Below are positions 34,347-42,655 of a stretch of DNA of 64,000 nt, piece by piece. The translations under genes and the position numbers were made by a program. The notes under the pieces were generated by a model that saw nothing but the letters and a program-made list of their open reading frames with translations, did not search any database and had not been told where the DNA came from. The stretch is from the NCBI RefSeq assembly GCF_000341345.1, contig NC_020302.1:3018075-3082074 (forward strand), given 5' to 3'. Source of the DNA: Corynebacterium halotolerans YIM 70093 = DSM 44683 (GTDB taxonomy: Bacteria; Actinomycetota; Actinomycetes; Mycobacteriales; Mycobacteriaceae). Each line of letters begins with the position of its first letter. Within the stretch, counting starts at the first letter, position 1.

Positions 34347-34382
34347 AAGGCCCGGAGTGCGCAGCTGCGCACTCCGGGCCTT
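34347..34382 (+). terminator. Intrinsic terminator of paaZ built on the dispersed palindrome
   Basis: Perfect 36-bp palindrome (18-bp arms, AAGGCCCGG outward from the core GAGTGCGCAGCTGCGCACTC) followed by TTT, about 20 bp after the paaZ stop. The core is identical to the repeats at 18798 and 57426. Confidence 0.9.
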
Positions 34383-34444
34383 TCGGTTGCCCGCCGGGCG
34401 GGCGGATGCCAGCCGCTTTTCGACCGGCCTCCGGCTGAACGGGC

Positions 34445-35428
34445 TCACTCCGCCCGCCCGGTCACCACGCCCCGTGAAACCTCAAAAGACCAGCTCAAAC
34501 CATTCATCGTCAATACCCGGGGACGCAGCTCATCGGCGAGGATATAGGACTTGTCGTGGTAGCCGAGCAGATACTCGTCGAAGGCGGGCAGCGTGTGGTC
34601 GGCGGCCAGGGCGGCGGCGATCTCCGCGCCGGTGACGTCCGCCTGCCAGGCGCCCATCCAGTAGCTCACCCCGCCCAGGTCGATCTCGACGACGTCGCGG
34701 GCGGCGGCGATGGCCTTCCGCGCCTCGGCCACCGTCAGCTTCGACCACCACACCAGATCCTTCGCCGTCGCCGGCCCATGGGAGTGCAGGTAGCGGGTGG
34801 CCAGCTCGGCCAGCGATTCCTCCCGGGGCATCTCCCGCTGCTCCACCAGCAGGTCGTCGACGTGCACGAACGTCTCCTCCGAGCCCTTCTTCGGCCCCTG
34901 CACGACGTCCCCCTCACCGCCGAGAGCGCGCAGCAGGTGGGGTCCGCGCCCGTCCCCGGGGTCGACGCCCGCCGCGGCAAAGACCCGGTAGGCCCCCTTC
35001 CGGGACAGTGGATCCTCCAGGCCGCGTTCCCGCAGCTCCGCGTGGAGCGCCTCGCGTGCTACCCCCACGTCCTCGGGGCTCAGCCCCAGCGCCGGGCGTC
35101 GGCCGGCGGCGGCCTTCTCCACCCGGGGTGAGAGCAGGCGCATCATCCAGCGCGCGTCCTCGGGCGGGAGGAAGTGCAGCGTGCCCCGCTGGGGCCAGGC
35201 GCGCACGATCTCGTACCGGTCGACGGCCGCGAGGACCTCGGCATCGTCCACATCCGCGCGCAGGGCGATCGCCCGGATACCCGCCGGATAGGTCTGCCCC
35301 TGCAGGGCGAGCAGGTGGCGGGCGACGTCGACGGGGCCGGTCAGGGCGTCACGGGCGGCAGTGGGTGCGAGCCCCTGGGCGATGAGGCGGCGGGCCCTGA
35401 GTTCGACGAGGTCAGGGGAGTGGTCCAT
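34445..35428 (-). CDS. Winged-helix AlkZ/YcaQ-like protein (HTH_42), candidate DNA glycosylase
   Basis: 327 aa. Matches the HTH_42 (AlkZ/YcaQ) superfamily: LLALQGQTYPAGIRA contains the Q-x-Q pattern of AlkZ, RAWPQRGTLHFLPPED is typical, and the C-terminal DEYLLGYHDKSYIL is a family hallmark. Members unhook interstrand crosslinks or remove bulky alkyl adducts; many actinobacterial homologues are untested. Its start overlaps the end of the ABC ATPase gene by 17 bp, so it may be co-expressed with it. Confidence 0.8.
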   Translation of the reverse strand: MDHSPDLVELRARRLIAQGLAPTAARDALTGPVDVARHLLALQGQTYPAGIRAIALRADVDDAEVLAAVDRYEIVRAWPQRGTLHFLPPEDARWMMRLLSPRVEKAAAGRRPALGLSPEDVGVAREALHAELRERGLEDPLSRKGAYRVFAAAGVDPGDGRGPHLLRALGGEGDVVQGPKKGSEETFVHVDDLLVEQREMPREESLAELATRYLHSHGPATAKDLVWWSKLTVAEARKAIAAARDVVEIDLGGVSYWMGAWQADVTGAEIAAALAADHTLPAFDEYLLGYHDKSYILADELRPRVLTMNGLSWSFEVSRGVVTGRAE

Positions 35429-36143
35429 ATCCGCGATCGTAGCGCCGGATCACCCGGCCGTCGCGGACCTCGACGGCGGCGTCGAAGACGTCGAGCAATG
35501 AGCGGTCGTGGGTGACCATGACGCAGGCGGCACCGGTCTCCTCCGTCAGCTCCCGCAGCAGTTCGACGATCCCGCGTGAACGCGACGCGTCCAGTGCGGA
35601 GGTCGGCTCGTCGGCGAGCAGCAGTCCGGGGGAGCCCATCAGCGCCCGGGCGATATTGACGCGTTGGCGCTGGCCGCCGGAGAGCTGGTGCATGCGCCGG
35701 TCGCCGAGCCCGTCCAGTCCGACGCGCTCGAGCAGTTCCGTCGCCCGGTCGGCCCGCCCGCGCAGCGCCTTCCCGCGCAGGCCGCGAATGTGGTCGGTGA
35801 GCAGCAGTTGGTCGCGGGCGGTGAGCGAGCCGATGAGGTTGGCCTGCTGGAAGATGATGCCGATGTGCTCGCGACGCACCCGGGCCCGCTCGGCCTCCGG
35901 CACACCGTCCAGCGCCACCCCGGCCACGGACACGGTGCCGGAGTCGGGCACCACCAGCGCCGCGGCGACGGACAGCAGGGAGGACTTGCCGGAACCGGAT
36001 TCGCCGACGATCGCGGTCATCTCCCCGGCGCGCGCCTGCAGCGAGACCCGGTCGAGCGCGGTGACGGTGGAGTCACCGTCGGGGTAGATGACGGAGACGT
36101 CGTCGATGGCCAGGCGGGTCAGACGGTCAGTGAGGGTGGTCAT
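35412..36143 (-). CDS. hrtA: ABC transporter ATPase, HrtA-type haem exporter subunit
   Basis: 243 aa from ATG 36143; the open frame continues upstream but that part is antisense to nothing useful and overlaps hrtB. Walker A GESGSGKSS, signature LSGGQRQRVNIARAL, Walker B LLLADEPTSALD and H-loop MVTHD are all intact. MacB/LolD-like family. It overlaps the permease gene by 4 bp. Haem export is inferred from the neighbouring ChrSA-type system and the C. glutamicum gene order. Confidence 0.82.
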   Translation of the reverse strand: MTTLTDRLTRLAIDDVSVIYPDGDSTVTALDRVSLQARAGEMTAIVGESGSGKSSLLSVAAALVVPDSGTVSVAGVALDGVPEAERARVRREHIGIIFQQANLIGSLTARDQLLLTDHIRGLRGKALRGRADRATELLERVGLDGLGDRRMHQLSGGQRQRVNIARALMGSPGLLLADEPTSALDASRSRGIVELLRELTEETGAACVMVTHDRSLLDVFDAAVEVRDGRVIRRYDRGYGPLP

Positions 36144-37219
36144 GCGTTTCCTCCGAGTGCGAGCAGCGGGTCGATCCGGGCGACGCGGCGGGTGGCGATG
36201 AGTGCGCCCAGCAGCCCCAGGAACCAGATGCCCAGGGCGGGGGCGAGGACGGTCGAGGTGGTGAGCAGGAAGGGGACGGCCCCGCCGGCGAGTGAGCCGA
36301 GGGCCCAGCCGAGCAGGGCCCCGGTAACGACTCCGACGCCGAGGATCAGCGCCGCCTGGCCGAGGGCGTCCTTCATCAGGTACCCCGCGTCGGCACCCAG
36401 GGCGCGCAGGATCGACAGGTCGCGGGTGCGCTGGATGGTCCAGACGGTGAGGAAGGAGATGGTCACCAGGGCGGAGATGCCGTAGAGGAAGCCCTGCATG
36501 GTCACCAGCGAGCCGCGCTCGGACTGGTAGGCGGCCAGGCCGGCGAAGGAACCGGAGACGGTCTCGGCCAGGGTGCCGGTGCTTTCCGACGCCGCCTCCC
36601 ACGCGGCATCGTCAAGCGTGCCGTCGACGGCCAGGACGGTGCCGAGGACGTCATCGCCCACGTGCGCGACCGACTGCCAGGTGCCGGAGTCGACCCAGAC
36701 GACCGCGGAGTGGGAGTGGAATTCATCCGGGGCGGTGCCGGTGACCTCGGCGTCACGGCCCGAGAGGGTGACGACCTCGCCCTCGTGCGCGCCGACCTCC
36801 TCGGCCAGGGACGCGGAGACCACCGCGCCGTCGTCGGGAACGGTGCCGCCGCCGGGCAGGCCGGTGCCGGCGGGCAGGCCCACGACCGCGACGGAGACGG
36901 CACTGTCGGCCTCCAGGCGGGTCTGGGTGAAGCCGACCGGGGCCACGCCGGTGACCCCGTCGATGCCCTCCCAGGCCGCGACGTCGCCGGCGGTGATGGC
37001 CGAGTCGGTGAAGGAGACTTCCGGCGACTCTCCGGCGGTGGCGGGGGCGAAGACGTAGCGGTCCGGATCGAGCGCCTGCAGGGCAGAGATGTTCTGCGCC
37101 CCGAGGCCGCCGGTCAGCCCGGTGAGCATGACGAGCAGCAGCGTGATCAGCCCGACGACGGATCCGATGAGCGCGAACCGGCCCCGGGCGTGGGCGATGT
37201 CGCGGATTCCGAGGAACAT
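36140..37219 (-). CDS. hrtB: FtsX-like ABC permease, HrtB-type haem exporter subunit
   Basis: 359 aa. One N-terminal membrane helix after MFLGIRDIAHARGRFALIG, a large extracytoplasmic domain (about 40-245) and three C-terminal helices, with the FtsX pattern TRDLSILRALGA. This is the HrtB/DevC layout. It is upstream of hrtA in an operon and oriented away from the chrSA-like genes, as in C. glutamicum, but here separated from them by a small secreted-protein gene. Confidence 0.82.
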   Translation of the reverse strand: MFLGIRDIAHARGRFALIGSVVGLITLLLVMLTGLTGGLGAQNISALQALDPDRYVFAPATAGESPEVSFTDSAITAGDVAAWEGIDGVTGVAPVGFTQTRLEADSAVSVAVVGLPAGTGLPGGGTVPDDGAVVSASLAEEVGAHEGEVVTLSGRDAEVTGTAPDEFHSHSAVVWVDSGTWQSVAHVGDDVLGTVLAVDGTLDDAAWEAASESTGTLAETVSGSFAGLAAYQSERGSLVTMQGFLYGISALVTISFLTVWTIQRTRDLSILRALGADAGYLMKDALGQAALILGVGVVTGALLGWALGSLAGGAVPFLLTTSTVLAPALGIWFLGLLGALIATRRVARIDPLLALGGNA

Positions 37220-37364
37220 GAGGACCTTTCAGTGAGGTGACGTGACTGTCCTCGATTGTTGCTTCCGCAGGCCACGCAAACATCGGCTGAGCGCCTGAAT
37301 CCCGGATCAATCATCCGGTTGACTGCCCCTCGACCGGCCGGCCGATCCGCCCCGGAAACGACGA

Positions 37365-37402
37365 CACCCCGCGTCCCGGATCGTTCTCCAGGGCACGGGG
37401 TG
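37365..37402 (-). terminator. Hairpin after the small secreted-protein gene
   Basis: Inverted repeat CACCCCG / CGGGGTG with an additional inner CCC/GGG pairing, about 20 bp past the stop at 37421 on the minus strand. A short TTT follows. Moderate terminator. Confidence 0.5.
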
Positions 37403-37420
37403 ACGGAAAGGCGTGAAGGC

Positions 37421-37765
37421 CTACAGCGGCAGCTCCGGCAGCTCGATGCCGTTCTGCGCGGCGACCTCCTGGATCTGCGGGTACGCGAGGGCGACACCAC
37501 CGGCGACGGCCGCGACGGTGGCGGCGATGGTGTAGCCGTACCAGGCCTGGGTGAACTCGCTGGTTTCGTCAGCGTTCTTGGAGGAGCCGAAGATGTTGCG
37601 CTGCTCCTCGGTGGCGTTCAGGTTATCGCCCACGGTGGAGGAGAGGGAGTTCGAGGAGAGGCCCTCGGAGGAGGTGGAGGACTCCTGAGCCATGGCCGGG
37701 GTGACGGAGAGGGCCAGGGCACCGGCGGCGGCCAGGGCAACGGTCGCGTTACGCAGAGAGCGCAT
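37421..37765 (-). CDS. Small secreted protein with C-terminal hydrophobic segment
   Basis: 114 aa, family not recognised. Clear Sec signal peptide with cleavage after AMA (residue 26), a Ser/Asn-rich mature region (ESSTSSEGLSSNSLSST), then one hydrophobic segment near residues 78-97 (YTIAATVAAVAGGVALAY). It is probably anchored at the cell surface. It lies between the hrtB-like and chrS-like genes, with its own hairpin downstream, so it is likely a separate transcript. A link to haem is possible but unproved. Confidence 0.8.
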   Translation of the reverse strand: MRSLRNATVALAAAGALALSVTPAMAQESSTSSEGLSSNSLSSTVGDNLNATEEQRNIFGSSKNADETSEFTQAWYGYTIAATVAAVAGGVALAYPQIQEVAAQNGIELPELPL

Positions 37766-37887
37766 TCGAGATCCTTTCAGTTCGATTATTCAATGAAGCA
37801 ACAATCAACCTTAACCGAACTGCTCCTGGCGGCCTGTCATCGGTGGCCCCGTGCCCTACCCCTCCGCGAGGTCTACCGTCGGTGAAT

Positions 37888-39129
37888 ATGACCCCCTCGC
37901 CGACGCCACAGCCGACGCCGACCCCGCTGCCCCACGTGCTGAAGTTGCTGCGCCTCGGACTGCACATGATGTTCGCGTTCCTGCTGGTCTTCGGCCTCCT
38001 GCGCCACCTGCTCGACGATCCCCGCCACGCTGTCTCGTCACCGGTGCTGCCGCTGGTTCTGGCCCTCGGCGGGATCTACCTGACGGGCACCCTGTGGGAG
38101 AACCGCCACGCCCGGGGTGCCACCGGACTCGACCCCACCCCCTTCGCGCCGGCGTGGCTGGCGTCGGTCACGGCTCTGTGGGTGGGGCTGGTGGTGCTCT
38201 CGATCGACTTCGTGTGGCTGCTGTTCCCCCTGGTCTTCCTGTTTCTCCACCTGACCTGGCCCGTCGTTGGCATCCCGGCCACGGTGCTGCTGTGGGCGGT
38301 GGCGGCGTTCGCCCCGGCCTGGCTGCACCCGGAGGCATGGACGGCCGGGGCGGCCGTGGGACCGGCCATCGGTGCGGTGTTCGCGGTGGCGATCTACTAC
38401 GCCTACCGCGCCCTGCACGCGGAGGTGACCCACCACCGGAGGGTGGCGGAGCAGCTGCGGGCGACGCGGGCGGAGCTGGCCGACTCCGAGCATCAGGCCG
38501 GCCGCCTGGAGGAGCGTGAACGACTCTCCCGGGAGATCCACGACACCGTAGCCCAGGGACTCAGCTCCATTCTGCTCGTCGCGCGTGCCGCCCGCGGCAC
38601 CCTGGACCGCGGTGATGCCGAAACGGCCGCCCGGCAGCTGGGCACCATCGAGGAAGCGGCCGCCGACAACCTCGCCGAGGCCCGCCGCTTCGTCCGCGAC
38701 CTCGCCTCCCCAGCGCTGGGAGAGTCCCTCCCGGAGGCACTGCGGCAGGTCATCGAGCGCACCCGCGCCCGGCAGGAGGCCCTCGGAGAGTCCCTGGACA
38801 TCTCCCTGCACCTGGCCGGCGATACCGGCCGGCCCCTGCCTGAGCCGGTCAACCGCACCGTGCTGCGGGCGGCGCAGGAGGCGCTCGCGAACGTCGTCAA
38901 GCATGCGCAGGCGTCGATGGCGGTGGTCACCCTCGAGGTGTGGGACGACTCCGTCACCCTGGACGTCTTCGACGACGGCCGCAGCTTCGACGGTGGGTAC
39001 GGTTACGGGCTGCGCGGGCTTGAGGCCCGCGTGAGCGCGCTCCACGGCGACCTCGTCATCGAGACCGGCGACGGCACCGCGCTCGCCGTGCACCTACCCC
39101 TGACCTCGCAACGGGAGGACACCCCATGA
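37888..39129 (+). CDS. chrS: Sensor histidine kinase, ChrS/HrrS-type
   Basis: 413 aa from ATG 37888 (GTG at 37882 or 37843 also possible; no strong ribosome-binding site). Five to six N-terminal membrane segments (residues 20-175) with very short loops suggest sensing within the membrane. HisKA_3 phospho-acceptor His218 in LSREIHDTVAQGLSS, then an HATPase with NVVKHAQAS and DDGRSFDGGYGYGLRG. In C. glutamicum ChrS senses haem and controls hrtBA; divergence from an hrtBA-like pair supports the name, though HrrS is a close alternative. Confidence 0.8.
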   Translation: MTPSPTPQPTPTPLPHVLKLLRLGLHMMFAFLLVFGLLRHLLDDPRHAVSSPVLPLVLALGGIYLTGTLWENRHARGATGLDPTPFAPAWLASVTALWVGLVVLSIDFVWLLFPLVFLFLHLTWPVVGIPATVLLWAVAAFAPAWLHPEAWTAGAAVGPAIGAVFAVAIYYAYRALHAEVTHHRRVAEQLRATRAELADSEHQAGRLEERERLSREIHDTVAQGLSSILLVARAARGTLDRGDAETAARQLGTIEEAAADNLAEARRFVRDLASPALGESLPEALRQVIERTRARQEALGESLDISLHLAGDTGRPLPEPVNRTVLRAAQEALANVVKHAQASMAVVTLEVWDDSVTLDVFDDGRSFDGGYGYGLRGLEARVSALHGDLVIETGDGTALAVHLPLTSQREDTP

Positions 39130-39734
39130 TCCGTGTCATGCTCATCGACGACCACCCGGTCGTGCGCGCCGGGCTACGCACCATACTCGACGCCTTCGAC
39201 GACATCGAAGTCGTCGCCGAGGGCGCCGAGGGCTCGGCGGCGCTGACGGCGACGACCGCCAGCGTGGACGTGGTGGTCTGCGATATCCAGATGCCCGGCA
39301 TGGACGGCATCACCGCCACCCGGCGGCTCGCGGAGACGGGTGGGCCGCCGGTGCTCATCCTCACCACCTACGACACGGAGGCCGACATCGTCGCCGCCGT
39401 CGAGGCCGGGGCGCTGGGATATCTGCTCAAGGACGCACCCGAGCAGGCGCTCCACGACGCCGTCGTGACCACCGCGCAGGGCCGGCGCACGCTCTCACCG
39501 GAGGTCGCCGCAGCCCTGGCGGAGCGGGTGAGCCGTCCCCGGCAGGCCCTGTCGACCCGCGAGATCGAGATTCTCCGCGCGCTCGAGTCCGGGGCGGGCA
39601 ACCGGGATCTGGCCCGGCAGCTGTTCATCTCCGAGGCGACCGTCAAGACGCATCTGGTGCACATCTACCAGAAGCTCGGCGTGGAGAACCGCACCGCGGC
39701 GATCACCGCCGCCCGGGAGCGGCGGCTGATCTGA
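39126..39734 (+). CDS. chrA: NarL-family response regulator, ChrA/HrrA-type
   Basis: 202 aa. Receiver with DD at 8-9, phospho-acceptor Asp53 (VVCDIQMPGMDG) and Lys in GYLLKDAPEQAL; LuxR helix-turn-helix (LSTREIEILRALESG, then RQLFISEATVKTHLVHIY). Its ATG overlaps the kinase stop (ATGA), a standard coupled kinase-regulator pair. Likely activates the divergent exporter operon in response to haem. Confidence 0.85.
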   Translation: MIRVMLIDDHPVVRAGLRTILDAFDDIEVVAEGAEGSAALTATTASVDVVVCDIQMPGMDGITATRRLAETGGPPVLILTTYDTEADIVAAVEAGALGYLLKDAPEQALHDAVVTTAQGRRTLSPEVAAALAERVSRPRQALSTREIEILRALESGAGNRDLARQLFISEATVKTHLVHIYQKLGVENRTAAITAARERRLI

Positions 39735-39779
39735 GGGGTAGCCTGAAAGGCGCCGTCGTCCAGGATCCGAGGAGAGCAC

Positions 39780-40787
39780 ATGAGCGAGTCGACGCCCGCC
39801 GGCCATCACGAGGCCATCATCATCGGTGCCGGCCAGGCGGGTCTAGCCACCGCCTACTACCTGCGGCGGGCGGGCGTGGACTTCCTGATTCTGGACAATC
39901 AGACCGCCCCCGGTGGGGCGTGGCAGCAGTACTGGCCGAGCCTGGCACTGTTCTCCACCTCGGACTTCTCCAGCCTGCCGGGCCGGCAGATGCCCCCTCA
40001 TGAGGGTTATCCGCCGGCCTCCCACGTGGTCGACTACTTCACCCGCTATGAGCAGCGCTACGACCTGCCCGTCGAGCGCCCCGTGGACGTCACCGCCGTG
40101 GAGCACGACGGTGAGAGGTACATCGTGCGTGCCGGGGACCGGTTCTGGACGGCCGATAATATCGTCGCCGCCACCGGCATCTGGTCCTCACCCTATGTGC
40201 CCAGCTACCCCGGCACCATCACCGGCGCATTCTGGCACAGCGCCAACTACCCGGGGCCCGAGACGTTCCGGGGCCAGAAAGTCGCCGTGATCGGCGGTGG
40301 GAACTCGGGCGCGCAGATCAGCGCCGAGCTCTCCGAGGTCGCCGACGTCACCTGGTACACGCTCAGGGAGCCGCGATGGATGCCCGACGACGTCGACGGC
40401 CGCGAGCTCTTCCGCCGCAATCGGCAGCGCGCCCTCGCCATCCAGCGCGGCGAGGAGGACCCGGGCGCCGATTCGGAGCTCGGGGATATCGTCATGGTGC
40501 CGGAGGTCCGGCGGGCCCGTGACGAAGGACGGCTGAAGGCCACACCGATGGTCGGCTCCCTCGACGAGATCGACGCCGACCACCTCATCTGGTGCACCGG
40601 CTACCTGCCGGCGCTGGGGCCCTTCGAGGATCTTCTCGACGGCCGCGAGCCGAGACAGCCGGGCCTGTACCTGGTCGGCTACGGCGACTGGACGGGGCCG
40701 GGTTCGGCGACGATCGTGGGCGTGTCCCCTTACGCACGGGACACCGCCGCACGGATCGCGGAATCGCTGGGCAAGCCGCGGAAATGA
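39780..40787 (+). CDS. FAD-dependent NAD(P)-binding oxidoreductase (CzcO/flavin monooxygenase-like)
   Basis: 335 aa with two dinucleotide motifs: GAGQAGLATAYYLRR at residues 17-31 (FAD) and VAVIGGGNSGAQISAEL near 170 (NAD(P)H), plus the WCTGYLPAL strand. This is the short flavin-containing monooxygenase group that includes CzcO and ArsO. No Baeyer-Villiger fingerprint was seen. Substrate unknown. It follows chrA by 45 bp and has GGAG upstream, so may be part of that transcript. Confidence 0.82.
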   Translation: MSESTPAGHHEAIIIGAGQAGLATAYYLRRAGVDFLILDNQTAPGGAWQQYWPSLALFSTSDFSSLPGRQMPPHEGYPPASHVVDYFTRYEQRYDLPVERPVDVTAVEHDGERYIVRAGDRFWTADNIVAATGIWSSPYVPSYPGTITGAFWHSANYPGPETFRGQKVAVIGGGNSGAQISAELSEVADVTWYTLREPRWMPDDVDGRELFRRNRQRALAIQRGEEDPGADSELGDIVMVPEVRRARDEGRLKATPMVGSLDEIDADHLIWCTGYLPALGPFEDLLDGREPRQPGLYLVGYGDWTGPGSATIVGVSPYARDTAARIAESLGKPRK

Positions 40788-40828
40788 ACTGACTCGGGGG
40801 CGGGGTCCTGCCGCCCGATCATGAAAAA

Positions 40829-40853
40829 GGGCCCGAATTCAGGTTTTCGGGCC
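40829..40853 (-). terminator. Intrinsic terminator of the cupin gene
   Basis: 8-bp stem GGCCCGAA / TTCGGGCC with an 8-nt loop; on the minus strand it is followed by CTTTTTC. Lies 115 bp past the cupin stop. Confidence 0.7.
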
Positions 40854-40968
40854 TGGCGGCGGCGGGCCAATGATGGATTGCCGCTGTTTTCAGGAGTGCC
40901 CTCCGACTGGCGTGGCGGACCGTCACTCACACGTGCCGCCGGACCAGCCTGACTGAGCCCTCGGGACC

Positions 40969-41319
40969 CTACCCCCGGTCAGCGCCGTGGGCGCCGGTGC
41001 CCTCGATGCTGGTGACGGTGGTCAGGAGGAAGACGGAGTCCGCCAGGGCGGTCACGGAGTGGCGGTAGTGGGTCAGGGTGACCAGCTCGCCCTCGTTGAC
41101 CTCGGTCTCCTCCTGGCCGGTGACCTTGACGTTCCCCCTGAACAGGAACAGGGAGGCTGCCGGCGGGGAGTTGTGCTCGGCCAGCTCGGTTCCCTCACGC
41201 AGGGCGATGACGGTCTGGCGCAGCGGACCGTCATTGATCAGTAGCTTGGCCATCCGGCCGTGCTCATTCTCCCGGGCCTGTTCGAGCAGCTGACGGGCCT
41301 TTTCTTCGACGATGGACAT
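40969..41319 (-). CDS. Small cupin-domain protein
   Basis: 116 aa. A helical N-terminus precedes a single cupin barrel (ELAEHNSPPAASLFLFRGNVKV, then GELVTLTHYRHSVTALADSVFLLT). Some metal-ligand positions are kept (His in EHNSP, Glu/His further on), so metal binding is possible. Function unknown; small stand-alone cupins often sense or stabilise small ligands. Preceded by AAGGAGG. Confidence 0.8.
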   Translation of the reverse strand: MSIVEEKARQLLEQARENEHGRMAKLLINDGPLRQTVIALREGTELAEHNSPPAASLFLFRGNVKVTGQEETEVNEGELVTLTHYRHSVTALADSVFLLTTVTSIEGTGAHGADRG

Positions 41320-41460
41320 GTCGGACCTCCTTGGAGACGCATTCGACGACTGTGATTTCGAGCCTACTCATCACGCGTGGCGTGCGTCCGCGCATTGATA
41401 GCACTAAAGTCCCCTCTCGTTCTTGCCCACGATGGGGCATCCTGCGCGGAAGGAAGCGCA

Positions 41461-42651
41461 TTGACCACCACCGAAGTACGTACCACCGCCGTACCCTATG
41501 TCCCGTTGACCGCGATGGGTTTCGCGGCTTTCGTGTACGTGACATTCGAGATCTTCACCGTCGGCCTGATCACCCCGATGGCCGCGGATCTGGGCGTGCC
41601 CGAGTCCCATATCGGCCTGCTCATGAGCATGTACGCGGGTGTGGTCGCCGTGGTGACCATCCCCGCCATGCTCGCGTGCCGACGCCTCGACCGGCGCACC
41701 CTCTTCCTGGCCACGCTGGGATTCCTGCTGGTCGGCACCATCCTGCAGGCCACCGCCACCGGCTACGGGCAGCTCGTCATCGCCCGCATCGCCGCAGCCC
41801 TGACCCACGGCGTCTTCTGGTCGCTGGTGGGCCCGATGGCCGCCCGGCTGGCCCCCGCCGGGAGGACCGGCACCGCGGTCGGTCTGGTGTCCCTCGGTTC
41901 GACAATGGCCCTGGTCCTCGGTTCACCGGCCGCCACCTGGTTGGGCGGGGTGATCGGCTGGCGGGGTGCGACCTGGGCGCTCGGACTGCTCGCGGTCGCC
42001 TCGGTGGCCGTGCTGGTGCCGACGCTGCCGAAGCTGCCGCCGTTGGCGAAGGATGACCACCCCAGCATCGAGGCGGTGTCGAAGTGGGGGGTGCCCTCGC
42101 TCATCGTCTTCCTGCTCCTGGCGGTCACGGCCTCGTTCGTCACCTACACCTACCTGGGACTGATCGTGTCGCACACCGCCGGTGCGGAGCTGGTGCCCAC
42201 GGGCCTGACCGCGTTCGGTGTGTTCGGACTGGTCGGGGTGCTGCTGGCCACCCGGCTCGTGGACCGGCGCATGATCCGCTTCAACTTCTCGGCCACGGTC
42301 CTGTTCATGGTCGCCGCGGTGCTCGGCATCGCAGCGTTCTCCCAGCTCGACGGTGGTCCGACACTCGGGTCCACGGCCCTGATCTTCCTCGGCCTCGCGG
42401 TCTGCGGCGTCGGCTACGGCGCGCTGCCGACGGTGGCGACGACCCTCTTCCTGCACGCCGGGCGCAACAACCAGGACGTCGCCTCGTCGCTGTACGTGGT
42501 GACCTTCCAGGTGGGCATCGCCTCCGGCTCGGCGGCCGGCGCCACCGCAGTGGACGCCGGGCAGCTCCCCGCCACGATGTGGCTGATGCTGGTGCTCGCC
42601 GCCGCGGCCACCGCCACGCTCGCCGCCTGGTCGCGGCCGCTGCTGCGGTAG
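41461..42651 (+). CDS. MFS transporter, DHA1-like
   Basis: 396 aa assuming the TTG at 41461, which has GGAAGGAAG just upstream; the open frame starts earlier (41377) without a ribosome-binding site. Twelve hydrophobic segments; first helix AFVYVTFEIFTVGLITPMAAD and loop CRRLDRRTLFLATLGFLLVG as in AraJ/SotB-type drug or sugar efflux proteins. Substrate unknown. Convergent with the FGGY kinase gene, 4 bp apart. Confidence 0.8.
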   Translation: MTTTEVRTTAVPYVPLTAMGFAAFVYVTFEIFTVGLITPMAADLGVPESHIGLLMSMYAGVVAVVTIPAMLACRRLDRRTLFLATLGFLLVGTILQATATGYGQLVIARIAAALTHGVFWSLVGPMAARLAPAGRTGTAVGLVSLGSTMALVLGSPAATWLGGVIGWRGATWALGLLAVASVAVLVPTLPKLPPLAKDDHPSIEAVSKWGVPSLIVFLLLAVTASFVTYTYLGLIVSHTAGAELVPTGLTAFGVFGLVGVLLATRLVDRRMIRFNFSATVLFMVAAVLGIAAFSQLDGGPTLGSTALIFLGLAVCGVGYGALPTVATTLFLHAGRNNQDVASSLYVVTFQVGIASGSAAGATAVDAGQLPATMWLMLVLAAAATATLAAWSRPLLR

Positions 42652-42655
42652 CGGG

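Noticed and set aside
32117..34372. 751-aa minus-strand open frame opposite paaZ
   Set aside because: Antisense shadow of PaaZ with no motif. Its start lies within the terminator palindrome.
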